Source: CAZIIK01 sp964539235
GTDB lineage: Bacteria; Pseudomonadota; Gammaproteobacteria; Francisellales; CACEW01
Direction of reading: 5' to 3'
Length of the DNA: 8,805 nucleotides
Assembly (NCBI GenBank): GCA_964539235.1
Contig: CAZIIK010000033.1
Coordinates: forward strand, 1 to 8,805
Under the pieces are notes generated by a model that saw nothing but the letters and a program-made list of their open reading frames with translations, ran no database searches and was not told the DNA's origin. This document shows positions 1 to 6,038 of the stretch, piece after piece (position 1 is the first letter of the stretch; each line of letters opens with the position of its first letter). The position numbers and the translations under genes were made by a program.

Positions 1-60
1 AATCACTCGGGTATACCTTTTCCATGGCTTGTGTGCTGCATATCACGTGACAAATCGGTA

Positions 61-594
61 TTATGACCCTGCACATCCCAAAAATCCGCATCTGTTTGAA
101 TGCATAACAAGAAAAATACCCATTTTCGGACAGGCTCTAACATTTTTTTCTTTGAGCAAATTTTCCAACAATAGCAGGTCTTCAGCAATGTTTTCGGTTG
201 GCAAACTATTAGCACTGATGTCCAGTTCCAATCTGAAGTTGTGTGTGCCGATATCAAATTTGGGCTGCAGGCTTTTAAAAAATTGTTTGATTTGAGTCGC
301 CATCTTATCAATCCGGCTAATGGACTTACCTATCAAATCCATCACACCTAATAAAATGAGTCTTTCTGCATCTTTTTCCCGCACAGCCAAATGAAAATCA
401 ACCTTTGACCATGGTAAACCACCTTGCACAATAGCAAGCTCTGCCAGACTAGATTTCCCGTATCTTCTAGGTGCTACCAAAAATGTATGCTTGCCAACCA
501 TCACATTGCCTTGCAATTGTTCCGTTTCACTGGACCGATTACAAAACGCATTACCATAAGCCTTACCTAACGGGAAATACTCTCTGATCTGCAT
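61..594 (-). pseudogene. Truncated AAA-family ATPase (ATPase_2-like), N-terminal part only
   Basis: The first ~155 residues resemble P-loop ATPases of the archaeal-type ATPase_2 group, which are usually about 350-400 aa and often accessory. From the ATG at 594 the protein opens MQIREYFPLGKA, and the P-loop APRRYGKSS lies at residues 41-49. The GTG at 606 would add four residues, but GGAG at 601-604 sits six bases before the ATG, so the ATG is preferred. Similarity appears to stop near residue 154 (base ~135), just where family members carry the Walker B strand (hydrophobic stretch followed by DE). An unrelated tail of about 23 residues then runs to a stop. The other two minus-strand frames do not restore a Walker B motif, so this looks like an insertion or deletion rather than a simple frameshift. 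Without Walker B it should not hydrolyse ATP normally. The family call is from memory of the P-loop style; its cellular role is unknown. Confidence 0.6.
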
Positions 595-600
595 ATGGTG

Positions 601-604
601 CTCC
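601..604 (-). promoter_or_regulatory. Ribosome binding site deciding the ATPase start
   Basis: Minus-strand GGAG lies six bases before the ATG at 592-594. It also overlaps the upstream in-frame GTG at 604-606, which has no comparable site of its own. This favours the ATG. Confidence 0.55.
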
Positions 605-629
605 ACAAAAGATGAGATGACCTATGTTG

Positions 630-635
630 AGTATA
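630..635 (-). promoter_or_regulatory. Possible -10 box for the ATPase remnant
   Basis: Minus-strand TATACT is a good -10 match about 36 bases before the ATG at 594. The -35 position falls on the palindrome at 645-659 and matches consensus poorly (TTCCGC). If this promoter is real, it would need help from, or be controlled by, whatever binds the repeat cluster. This is inference from position only. Confidence 0.3.
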
Positions 636-644
636 CTACGATTC

Positions 645-701
645 ATTCCGCTGCGGAATACTTCGCTGCGAGATGGTTCGCTGCGGAATACTTCGCTGCG
701 A
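645..701. repeat. Short GC-rich repeat cluster (direct repeats plus palindrome)
   Basis: Positions 649-671 and 679-701 are identical 23-bp copies of a unit beginning CGCTGCGGAATAC, with a 30-bp period. Within them the core TTCGCTGCG occurs at 662-670, 678-686 and 692-700. The cluster starts with a perfect 7-bp inverted repeat with a one-base centre, ATTCCGCTGCGGAAT (645-659). It fills the gap between the toxin gene stop and the ATPase start. It could be an operator array, a fragment of a dispersed genomic repeat, or simple slippage expansion. The sequence alone does not decide. Confidence 0.75.
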
Positions 702-715
702 ATATTGACGCATTT

Positions 716-1081
716 TCATGAAGTGCCTGAGCTAAAGCCCATAACTTCACAAACAGCCTGATAAACAAATTGCATTTGCGCCTGTTTCATACACATCAGA
801 GGCCCGTCGATCAGACGTTTATTATCGATGGCACGAATCTGATCAATGAGCAGATCCGATACTTGTTCCAATCTATCGTCTGCCGCCACCCGAATACGTA
901 ATGGATAAGCATCCTCAATAAGATTCGTTGTCAGCGGAATAACCAGCGTAGAAGGATGCCTAACATCCAACAATACTTGGTCTTGAACAATTAAAACTGG
1001 GCGTGTTTTGCCAGGCTCTGTGCCTCGGCCAGGATTCAAATTGGCTAGCCAAATTTCGCCTTGATTAAGTCTCTGGGTCAT
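716..1081 (-). CDS. mazF: MazF/PemK-family toxin (endoribonuclease)
   Basis: This 121-aa protein fits the MazF/PemK family, small CcdB-fold toxins that cleave mRNA at short motifs and are held inactive by a co-expressed antitoxin. The N-terminus carries the hallmark GEIWLANLNPGRGTEPGK segment followed by TRPVLIVQ. The central strand TLVIPLTTNL and a C-terminal region with LLIDQIRAID are also typical, and the length is normal. The ATG at 1081 is chosen because AGGA (1088-1091) lies six bases upstream; a TTG two codons earlier is weaker. The start lies inside the antitoxin gene (17-base overlap), the usual translationally coupled toxin-antitoxin arrangement, and the reading frame is intact. Family assignment is confident; the RNA target sequence cannot be read. 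Confidence 0.9.
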   Translation of the reverse strand: MTQRLNQGEIWLANLNPGRGTEPGKTRPVLIVQDQVLLDVRHPSTLVIPLTTNLIEDAYPLRIRVAADDRLEQVSDLLIDQIRAIDNKRLIDGPLMCMKQAQMQFVYQAVCEVMGFSSGTS

Positions 1082-1304
1082 ATTCAATCCTACTAAACTC
1101 GGCGTTCACTTGTTTGCTTTCTTGCCTCACGCGCAGACTGGCATTCTTTAACCTTTTTTGGCGCGCTTTTACCTCAACTTCATGATTCATTTGCGCGATA
1201 GATTGACGAATATAGTCGGTTTGCGAGAGCTGTAAGCGGCTTGCATTTGCTTTCATAGCTCGCAAAAGTGAATCACCTAAACGAACCGAGACCAAAGAGG
1301 ACAT
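1065..1304 (-). CDS. Ribbon-helix-helix antitoxin of the MazF-type toxin
   Basis: The predicted product is a 79-aa basic protein. The N-terminus SSLVSVRLGDSLLRAMKANA continues into a helix with LSQTDYIRQSIAQMN, the pattern of a ribbon-helix-helix DNA-binding domain: one beta-strand, then two helices. The charged C-terminal half (residues ~40-79) would be the flexible toxin-binding part. The ATG at 1304 is preferred over the in-frame ATG at 1334. It has AGG (1312-1314) seven bases upstream, whereas the 1334 codon falls at the predicted transcription start with no leader. The gene precedes and overlaps the toxin gene by 17 bases. By family analogy it probably represses its own promoter alone or with the toxin. 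It is not a close match to classical AbrB-fold MazE, so no gene symbol is given. Confidence 0.8.
   Translation of the reverse strand: MSSLVSVRLGDSLLRAMKANASRLQLSQTDYIRQSIAQMNHEVEVKARQKRLKNASLRVRQESKQVNAEFSRIEYDPET
1088..1091 (-). promoter_or_regulatory. Ribosome binding site of the toxin gene
   Basis: Minus-strand AGGA lies six bases before the toxin ATG and inside the 3' end of the antitoxin gene. It fixes the start at 1081 and supports coupled translation. Confidence 0.6.
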
Positions 1305-1311
1305 TACGAAA

Positions 1312-1314
1312 CCT
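1312..1314 (-). promoter_or_regulatory. Ribosome binding site of the antitoxin gene
   Basis: Minus-strand AGG lies seven bases before the ATG at 1302-1304. It favours this start over the upstream ATG at 1334, which would be essentially leaderless. Confidence 0.45.
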
Positions 1315-1340
1315 ACATTCAACTTGTAATACATGTTGTA

Positions 1341-1368
1341 ATTCTATACCAACCGTACAAATCGTCAA
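1341..1368 (-). promoter_or_regulatory. Sigma70-like promoter of the toxin-antitoxin pair
   Basis: Reading the minus strand, TTGACG (1363-1368) and TAGAAT (1341-1346) are separated by 16 bases. They match the sigma70 -35 and -10 boxes at five of six and four of six positions. Transcription would start near 1334, giving a leader of about 30 bases before the antitoxin ATG at 1304. The heptamer TTGTAAT (plus strand) occurs at 1324-1330 and 1336-1342, spaced 12 bp and overlapping the -10 box and start point. It also flanks the palindrome ACATGT (1331-1336). This is a reasonable candidate operator for the ribbon-helix-helix antitoxin, by inference. Confidence 0.6.
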
Positions 1369-1382
1369 ATATTAATGATGCG

Positions 1383-2489
1383 CTACCAAACTTTCTCCAC
1401 CAACCAATCAGTTTCCAACTGACTGACGCGCTGTTGAATCGCTTCTACGGATTGCAATCCGGTTTTGGCATCAGGATGCTGAATCACTGCGGCACTGTTG
1501 ACGACACCCCAGCGAATCGCATCGGCAATCGACTGCCCCTGATGCAATGCACCGACAAAACTCGACCCAAATGCATCGCCAGCTCCCAAGGTATTCACAA
1601 CATTATCGATCTGTATGCTGCGGTGGTAATACAAACGTTCTGGTGTCGCGACATACACACCTTGGTCGCCATCAGTCACTACCACAGTTTTCGGCCCTAA
1701 ACGCATCACTTCTTGAAAAAACTGACGCAGACTAAAACGCATATCCTGAAAAACTGTCTCGCTGTCTAATAACTTATCTGCCATCTCAGCGCGTGGCGTT
1801 TGCTGTTCCAACGCCTCACGCAGATGGTCATCAATCTGTAACAGTGATGCCATAAACTGTTTGGCTTCATCGAAATTTAAAATCAAAATATCAATGCCCG
1901 ACAATGCGCTGTGCAGAAAACCGCCACCAAGTTGCAATTGACTGACGCCGGGATTCACTGCCACAGGCACCTGATGTTGTTGTGCACAAGCAACGATTTC
2001 CGGCATGGCTTTAGCTGCCGCACGACTCAAAGACGTCACATACATAAAATCCACGGCAGGCACGACTTCATACGGCATTTCTTGAGCTGTTAACGTGGTG
2101 TTCGCCCCCCGGTAGGCAAATACAGTGCGATCGCCTTTGAGGGATGGCACAACAAATGAATTCGCGGTGCCGACTTTGGCAGAATAACGGACGTTCGAAG
2201 TATCAATGCCGCCGTCTTGCAGTTCTTGCAACACGACTTCACCCGTCAGATCCTGGCCAATTTTACAGAACAGCTTGACGTCAAAACCTTGACGCTTGAA
2301 CGACATGGCAGCGTTGGTTGCCCCACCACCACTGAAGCTATTTTGTTCAGTTACTTCAATCTTGCTGCCTTCTTCCAACAGCAAATAAGACTGTTGTTTA
2401 CGCGCACTTTGGTGCACTAATGTTTCCATTTGTTCGTACTGAATAATGGTGTCTAAAGTTGCACCGCCAATCACTAATACTGATTTCAT
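1383..2489 (-). CDS. PfkB-family carbohydrate/nucleoside kinase
   Basis: This 368-aa cytoplasmic kinase belongs to the ribokinase/PfkB family (ribokinase, adenosine kinase, fructokinase and relatives). It would use ATP to phosphorylate a sugar or nucleoside hydroxyl. The N-terminal substrate region has GGATLD (residues 8-13) and GGGATNAA (54-61). The C-terminal signature is NTLGAGDAF (299-307), with the catalytic base Asp305. The usual first residue of that signature is Asp and is Asn here. At 368 aa it is longer than the typical ~310, with extra sequence near residues 20-50 and 215-260. The start codon overlaps the trpEG stop as ATGA, with AGG (2495-2497) five bases upstream, so translation is probably coupled to trpEG. 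Substrate cannot be deduced; an adenosine-kinase-like or ribokinase-like role is possible. Confidence 0.88.
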   Translation of the reverse strand: MKSVLVIGGATLDTIIQYEQMETLVHQSARKQQSYLLLEEGSKIEVTEQNSFSGGGATNAAMSFKRQGFDVKLFCKIGQDLTGEVVLQELQDGGIDTSNVRYSAKVGTANSFVVPSLKGDRTVFAYRGANTTLTAQEMPYEVVPAVDFMYVTSLSRAAAKAMPEIVACAQQHQVPVAVNPGVSQLQLGGGFLHSALSGIDILILNFDEAKQFMASLLQIDDHLREALEQQTPRAEMADKLLDSETVFQDMRFSLRQFFQEVMRLGPKTVVVTDGDQGVYVATPERLYYHRSIQIDNVVNTLGAGDAFGSSFVGALHQGQSIADAIRWGVVNSAAVIQHPDAKTGLQSVEAIQQRVSQLETDWLVEKVW

Positions 2490-4621
2490 TTTTGCCTCAC
2501 TAACTGCGCCACCACATTGGCAATCATGCGTAAACCGACTTGGTTACCCAACGATAAGATTGATTCCGGATGGAATTGTACGGCCTGAATCGGCCAATCA
2601 CGATGGCGTATTGCCATCACATCACCCTGTTCATTTTCAGGCAAGATCTCTAAACAAGCTGGAAAAAGGGCCTTGTCAGCCACAATCGAATGATATGCTG
2701 CTACAGTGCATGGCATTTCAATACCAGCTAACAAACCCTGTTGCTGGTGTTGCAGGGACCATGTCTTACCATGCATCGGCTCCTCTAATAATTCCAATTG
2801 CCCACCAAAGGCTTCGACAATTCCTTGCAAACCCAAACACACGCCAAATTGCGGAATCCCCTGCTGTGCAATCTGTTGCACCAATGCCGGCACGCCAAAG
2901 TCTTGCGGTGTTTTAGGACCCGGTGAATGAATCACTAAATCCGGTTTGATGGCTAATAACGTCTCAACTGGCGTACCTGCACGATACGTCACAACTTGCA
3001 TACCACATTGGCGGAAATAGTCCGCCAAGGTATGCACGAAGGAATCTTGGTTATCGACCATTACCGCTGTATAGCCTTGGCCTACCTCAGCAAAATCATG
3101 ACCCAGCGTTTTTTGCGCGCCGGTTTTTAGCCCTAAAACCCGATAAAAAGGCGTGGCTTTCGCGTGAGTTTCATCCACTTCAGCCTGACCAATCGAATCC
3201 CAAACCAACGTTGCGCCCACCCGATAATCTGCACGCTGCTGATGCAAATGCAATGTCCGAATCGTAATACAACTGTTGATATCACCATTCAAATGCAAAG
3301 CCCCCACCGCGCCACCATACCAACGTCGGCTTTCGCCTTCATGCTGCTCAATGGACTGCACAGCTTGATGCTTAGGCGCACCGGTTAAAGTCACTGCCCA
3401 CATGTGACTCAAAAAAGCATCCAAACCGTCATAAGCTGATGCCAACTGACCTTCCACATGATCCACCGTATGGAATAAACCCACATAACGTTCAATCGTG
3501 CGACGACTTAACAAGTTGACCGAACCCGGCTCACAAATGCGAGATTTATCATTGCGATCAACATCCGTACACATGCTCAGTTCAACTTCGTCTTTGTATG
3601 AATTCAATAACTGACGAATGCTTTGCTCATCTTCCATGGCATTGTTGCCGCGCCGCACAGACCCGGAAATAGGACAGGTTTCAACCCGCTGCCCGGTAAC
3701 ACGCACAAACATCTCAGGCGAAGTCCCAATTAACTGCTCATCACCCAGCTGGCAGAAGAATTCATACGGGCTGGGGTTTAAAGCACGCATTCGTTGAAAC
3801 ACTTCAGCGCCGGAACCGGAAAATTCAACTGACAGCTTGCGACTGAACACCAATTCAAAAGCATTACCAACTCGCATCTGCTCACGCGCCACATCGACTA
3901 ATGCCGCATATTCAGCATCGGTATGACTGTGTTGAATCGTCTGACCAACTTGCATATCCGTTGGCATGGGCTGCAATGGTTGAAAAGCAGCTGGACTCAA
4001 ACCAGCAGTCGACAAGCCAGCGCATTCTGCATCCAATATCATCCGCTCGGCCTGTTCCTTACGTCGATCTAGCAGATAAATATCATCGACAAAATATACA
4101 TGATAAATTTTTTCATCACCCTGGCGCGGGGCATGCAAGTCAATGGCATCAAACTGAAAAATCAGTTCGTAACCAAAAGCCCCGTAAAACCCAAAAGGAT
4201 TGTCACCGTTATGCTGCAAACCTTGAATCACATTACGTAATGGCGTCACCACACTGGGCTGCTGACTGCGCGCTTCCTCGGCAAATTCTATCGTCGATTC
4301 CGCCACATGCAGCACTAAAGTGTGATCAGTCACTGAGACCTGAGTGACAGCAGGATTAGCCAATAGCAACGGCTGTAATATCGACAACCATACCGTGCCG
4401 CGCGCACTGAGCGCATTGACTCGCACGGTTCGATCGTGCGCAATCAACTCGAGTGGTGGATCTATAAAACCCAAATCCCAGCGCGTATAACGCCCATGGT
4501 ATTCAATACCCGAAGACATACACAAACCACGATGCGCATCCAAGGCATTGGCGACATGCGTAATACCGGATTGATAATCGAGTGTTTGTGTGTGCGTAGT
4601 CAGTTGTATGTCATAAGGCAT
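2486..4621 (-). CDS. trpEG: Fused anthranilate synthase, TrpE-TrpG (glutamine-dependent)
   Basis: This 711-aa fusion would convert chorismate and glutamine to anthranilate, the first step of tryptophan synthesis. Residues 1-~497 are TrpE-like, with an N-terminal regulatory region SSGIEYHGRYTRWD (36-49). Chorismate-binding motifs are PISGSVRRG (317-325), DVDRNDKSR (353-361) and TGAPK (413-417). Residues ~515-711 are a class I glutamine amidotransferase with nucleophile Cys595 (GVCLG), His684 and Glu686 (FHPES). Length and motifs fit the one-chain TrpE/G clade known from rhizobia rather than separate enteric TrpE and TrpG. The related PhzE, which makes ADIC for phenazines, is less likely because of the N-terminal motif. 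Odd residues are Ser321, where Thr is usual, and Lys570 in SPGPKTP, where Gly is usual. AAGGA (4629-4633) precedes the ATG by seven bases. The gene starts 13 bases after the aroC stop. Confidence 0.92.
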   Translation of the reverse strand: MPYDIQLTTHTQTLDYQSGITHVANALDAHRGLCMSSGIEYHGRYTRWDLGFIDPPLELIAHDRTVRVNALSARGTVWLSILQPLLLANPAVTQVSVTDHTLVLHVAESTIEFAEEARSQQPSVVTPLRNVIQGLQHNGDNPFGFYGAFGYELIFQFDAIDLHAPRQGDEKIYHVYFVDDIYLLDRRKEQAERMILDAECAGLSTAGLSPAAFQPLQPMPTDMQVGQTIQHSHTDAEYAALVDVAREQMRVGNAFELVFSRKLSVEFSGSGAEVFQRMRALNPSPYEFFCQLGDEQLIGTSPEMFVRVTGQRVETCPISGSVRRGNNAMEDEQSIRQLLNSYKDEVELSMCTDVDRNDKSRICEPGSVNLLSRRTIERYVGLFHTVDHVEGQLASAYDGLDAFLSHMWAVTLTGAPKHQAVQSIEQHEGESRRWYGGAVGALHLNGDINSCITIRTLHLHQQRADYRVGATLVWDSIGQAEVDETHAKATPFYRVLGLKTGAQKTLGHDFAEVGQGYTAVMVDNQDSFVHTLADYFRQCGMQVVTYRAGTPVETLLAIKPDLVIHSPGPKTPQDFGVPALVQQIAQQGIPQFGVCLGLQGIVEAFGGQLELLEEPMHGKTWSLQHQQQGLLAGIEMPCTVAAYHSIVADKALFPACLEILPENEQGDVMAIRHRDWPIQAVQFHPESILSLGNQVGLRMIANVVAQLVRQK

Positions 4622-4634
4622 ATCGATTTCCTTG

Positions 4635-5696
4635 CTATAAACACTGCGCTTTAAAGCGTAGGCAATGATCCATCAACACCAATGCCAACATGGCTTCTGC
4701 AATCGGCACAGCCCGGATACCCACACACGGATCGTGACGACCTTTGGTCACTACTTCGGCATCTTGGCCAAAGATATCAATGGTTTGACCCGGTTGCGTA
4801 ATGCTAGACGTCGGTTTTAAAGCGATGCGCACCACAAGCGGCTGACCGGTACTGATCCCACCTAAAGTGCCGCCAGCATGATTACTCAAGAACCCGTCTG
4901 CTGCATTCATTTCATCACGATGCTCGCTGCCTGTTTGTGTCACGGCGGCAAAACCATCGCCTATTTCAACACCCCGGACGGCATTAATACTCATCATCGC
5001 TTTAGCAATGTCGGCATCTAAACGATCAAAAACTGGTTCCCCCAACCCAACCGGTACTGCTTCAGCAATGACCGTCACACACGCACCAATCGAATCACCC
5101 GCGCGACGTAATTGATCAATATAGGTTTCCAATGCTCCCACCTTGCCAGGCTCCGCACAGAAAAATGCATTTTGCTCTACCGCAGACCAATCTTGACAGC
5201 CCAGTTCAAGCGTGCCCATTTGACTTAAATAGCCACGAATCTGGATGCCACAGCATTCGCGTAAATATTTTTTAGCAATGGCACCAGCAGCAACGCGCAT
5301 CGCCGTTTCCCGCGCCGATGAACGGCCACCGCCGCGGTAATCACGTCTGCCGTATTTATGATGATATGTATAGTCAGCATGGCCTGGTCGAAACAGATCT
5401 TTAATCGCCATGTAGTCTTTGGAGCGCTGATCCTCATTTTCAATCAACAAGCCGATCGGCGTACCAGTAGTTTTGCCCTCAAAAACACCCGACAAGATTT
5501 GCACTCGATCTGACTCACGCCGTTGTGTCGTATATTTAGACTGACCAGGACGACGTCGATCTAAGTCGAACTGCAGATCAGCTGCTGTTAACGCCAAACC
5601 AGGCGGACAACCATCAACAATCGCACCTAATGCTGGCCCATGGCTTTCGCCAAATGTCGATACCGTAAATAACTGCCCCAAATGATTGCCTGACAT
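4635..5696 (-). CDS. aroC: Chorismate synthase
   Basis: This 353-aa enzyme catalyses the last step of the shikimate pathway: 5-enolpyruvylshikimate-3-phosphate to chorismate, using reduced FMN. The sequence shows the family signatures GESHG (residues 16-20), RGGGRSSARET (121-131) and HDPCVGIRAVPIAEAM near the C-terminus (from about 321). Length is normal for the monofunctional bacterial enzyme. The start is set at the ATG giving MSGNHLGQLFTVSTFGESHG, the usual AroC N-terminus, with GAG six bases upstream. An in-frame GTG at 5723 would add nine residues not expected in the family. The gene lies 69 bp after the small helix-hairpin-helix gene and 13 bp before trpEG, so its product chorismate is the substrate of the next enzyme in the operon. 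Confidence 0.97.
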   Translation of the reverse strand: MSGNHLGQLFTVSTFGESHGPALGAIVDGCPPGLALTAADLQFDLDRRRPGQSKYTTQRRESDRVQILSGVFEGKTTGTPIGLLIENEDQRSKDYMAIKDLFRPGHADYTYHHKYGRRDYRGGGRSSARETAMRVAAGAIAKKYLRECCGIQIRGYLSQMGTLELGCQDWSAVEQNAFFCAEPGKVGALETYIDQLRRAGDSIGACVTVIAEAVPVGLGEPVFDRLDADIAKAMMSINAVRGVEIGDGFAAVTQTGSEHRDEMNAADGFLSNHAGGTLGGISTGQPLVVRIALKPTSSITQPGQTIDIFGQDAEVVTKGRHDPCVGIRAVPIAEAMLALVLMDHCLRFKAQCL

Positions 5697-5765
5697 ATCC
5701 AACTCAACCAAGAATTTTGACACAGTCTATACAATCGTCATTAGCCTGGGAATAGTGACTGGGAC

Positions 5766-6038
5766 TCAGAAAGAACCGTTTGATTGCCGTTGTTTACGCA
5801 CAGCAGTCCAATCCCACCAAGGCCAGCGCTCACCTGTTTTGGCTTCATGGATAGCAGCTGCAAACACATCCCAGACACAAGGATCCTGTTTTTTACCGGT
5901 TATGTGCTGCAATCTCTCATACAATTCATCTGGATCTTGCATGGCCAACTCACCAATTGAGTGAATACCCAATATTTCAAAATCCTGACAAGTAGCGGGC
6001 CCAACATTTCTGAGTTGCTGTAATTCAGAGACACGCAT
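5766..6038 (-). CDS. Small helix-hairpin-helix protein, Cdd1 ('pathogenicity locus') family
   Basis: The product is a 90-aa cytoplasmic protein. A helix-hairpin-helix with NVGPATCQDFEILGIHSIGELA spans residues ~11-32. It is followed by DPDELYERLQHITGKKQD and CVWDVFAAAIH (to ~64) and an aromatic tail WPWWDW (72-77). This order fits the small proteins annotated as Cdd1 or mitomycin-resistance-like, whose biochemical role is not established. The helix-hairpin-helix suggests non-specific DNA binding. The ATG at 6038 is preferred because AGGA (6045-6048) lies six bases upstream. It shares one base with the prmB stop (TGATG), implying coupled translation. A GTG one codon earlier is possible. Confidence 0.8.
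   Translation of the reverse strand: MRVSELQQLRNVGPATCQDFEILGIHSIGELAMQDPDELYERLQHITGKKQDPCVWDVFAAAIHEAKTGERWPWWDWTAVRKQRQSNGSF

Noticed and set aside
3..311. A 102-codon minus-strand frame overlapping the ATPase remnant
   Set aside because: Its first half is a frame-shifted shadow of the ATPase gene. Its second half does not restore the missing Walker B motif, so it is not the continuation after a frameshift.
645..701. CRISPR array
   Set aside because: There are only two 23-bp copies with a 7-base spacer, with no unique spacers of normal length and no cas genes nearby.
2446..2916. A 156-codon plus-strand frame opposite trpEG and the kinase
   Set aside because: It lies antisense to two well-supported genes, lacks a ribosome binding site and shows no family features.
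3901..4347. A 148-codon plus-strand frame opposite trpEG
   Set aside because: It is antisense to the conserved TrpE domain and has low-complexity, His/Gln/Pro-rich composition typical of shadow frames.
2486..4621. PhzE (phenazine pathway ADIC synthase) instead of TrpEG
   Set aside because: The protein is longer than typical PhzE, carries the TrpEG-type N-terminal SS...EYHGRYTRWD region, and no other phenazine genes are present. It is not fully excluded.
5697..5765. A separate promoter for aroC (minus-strand TATAGA near 5727)
   Set aside because: The -10-like hexamer has no acceptable -35 partner at 16-18 bases, and the 69-bp gap is short enough for read-through from prmB.
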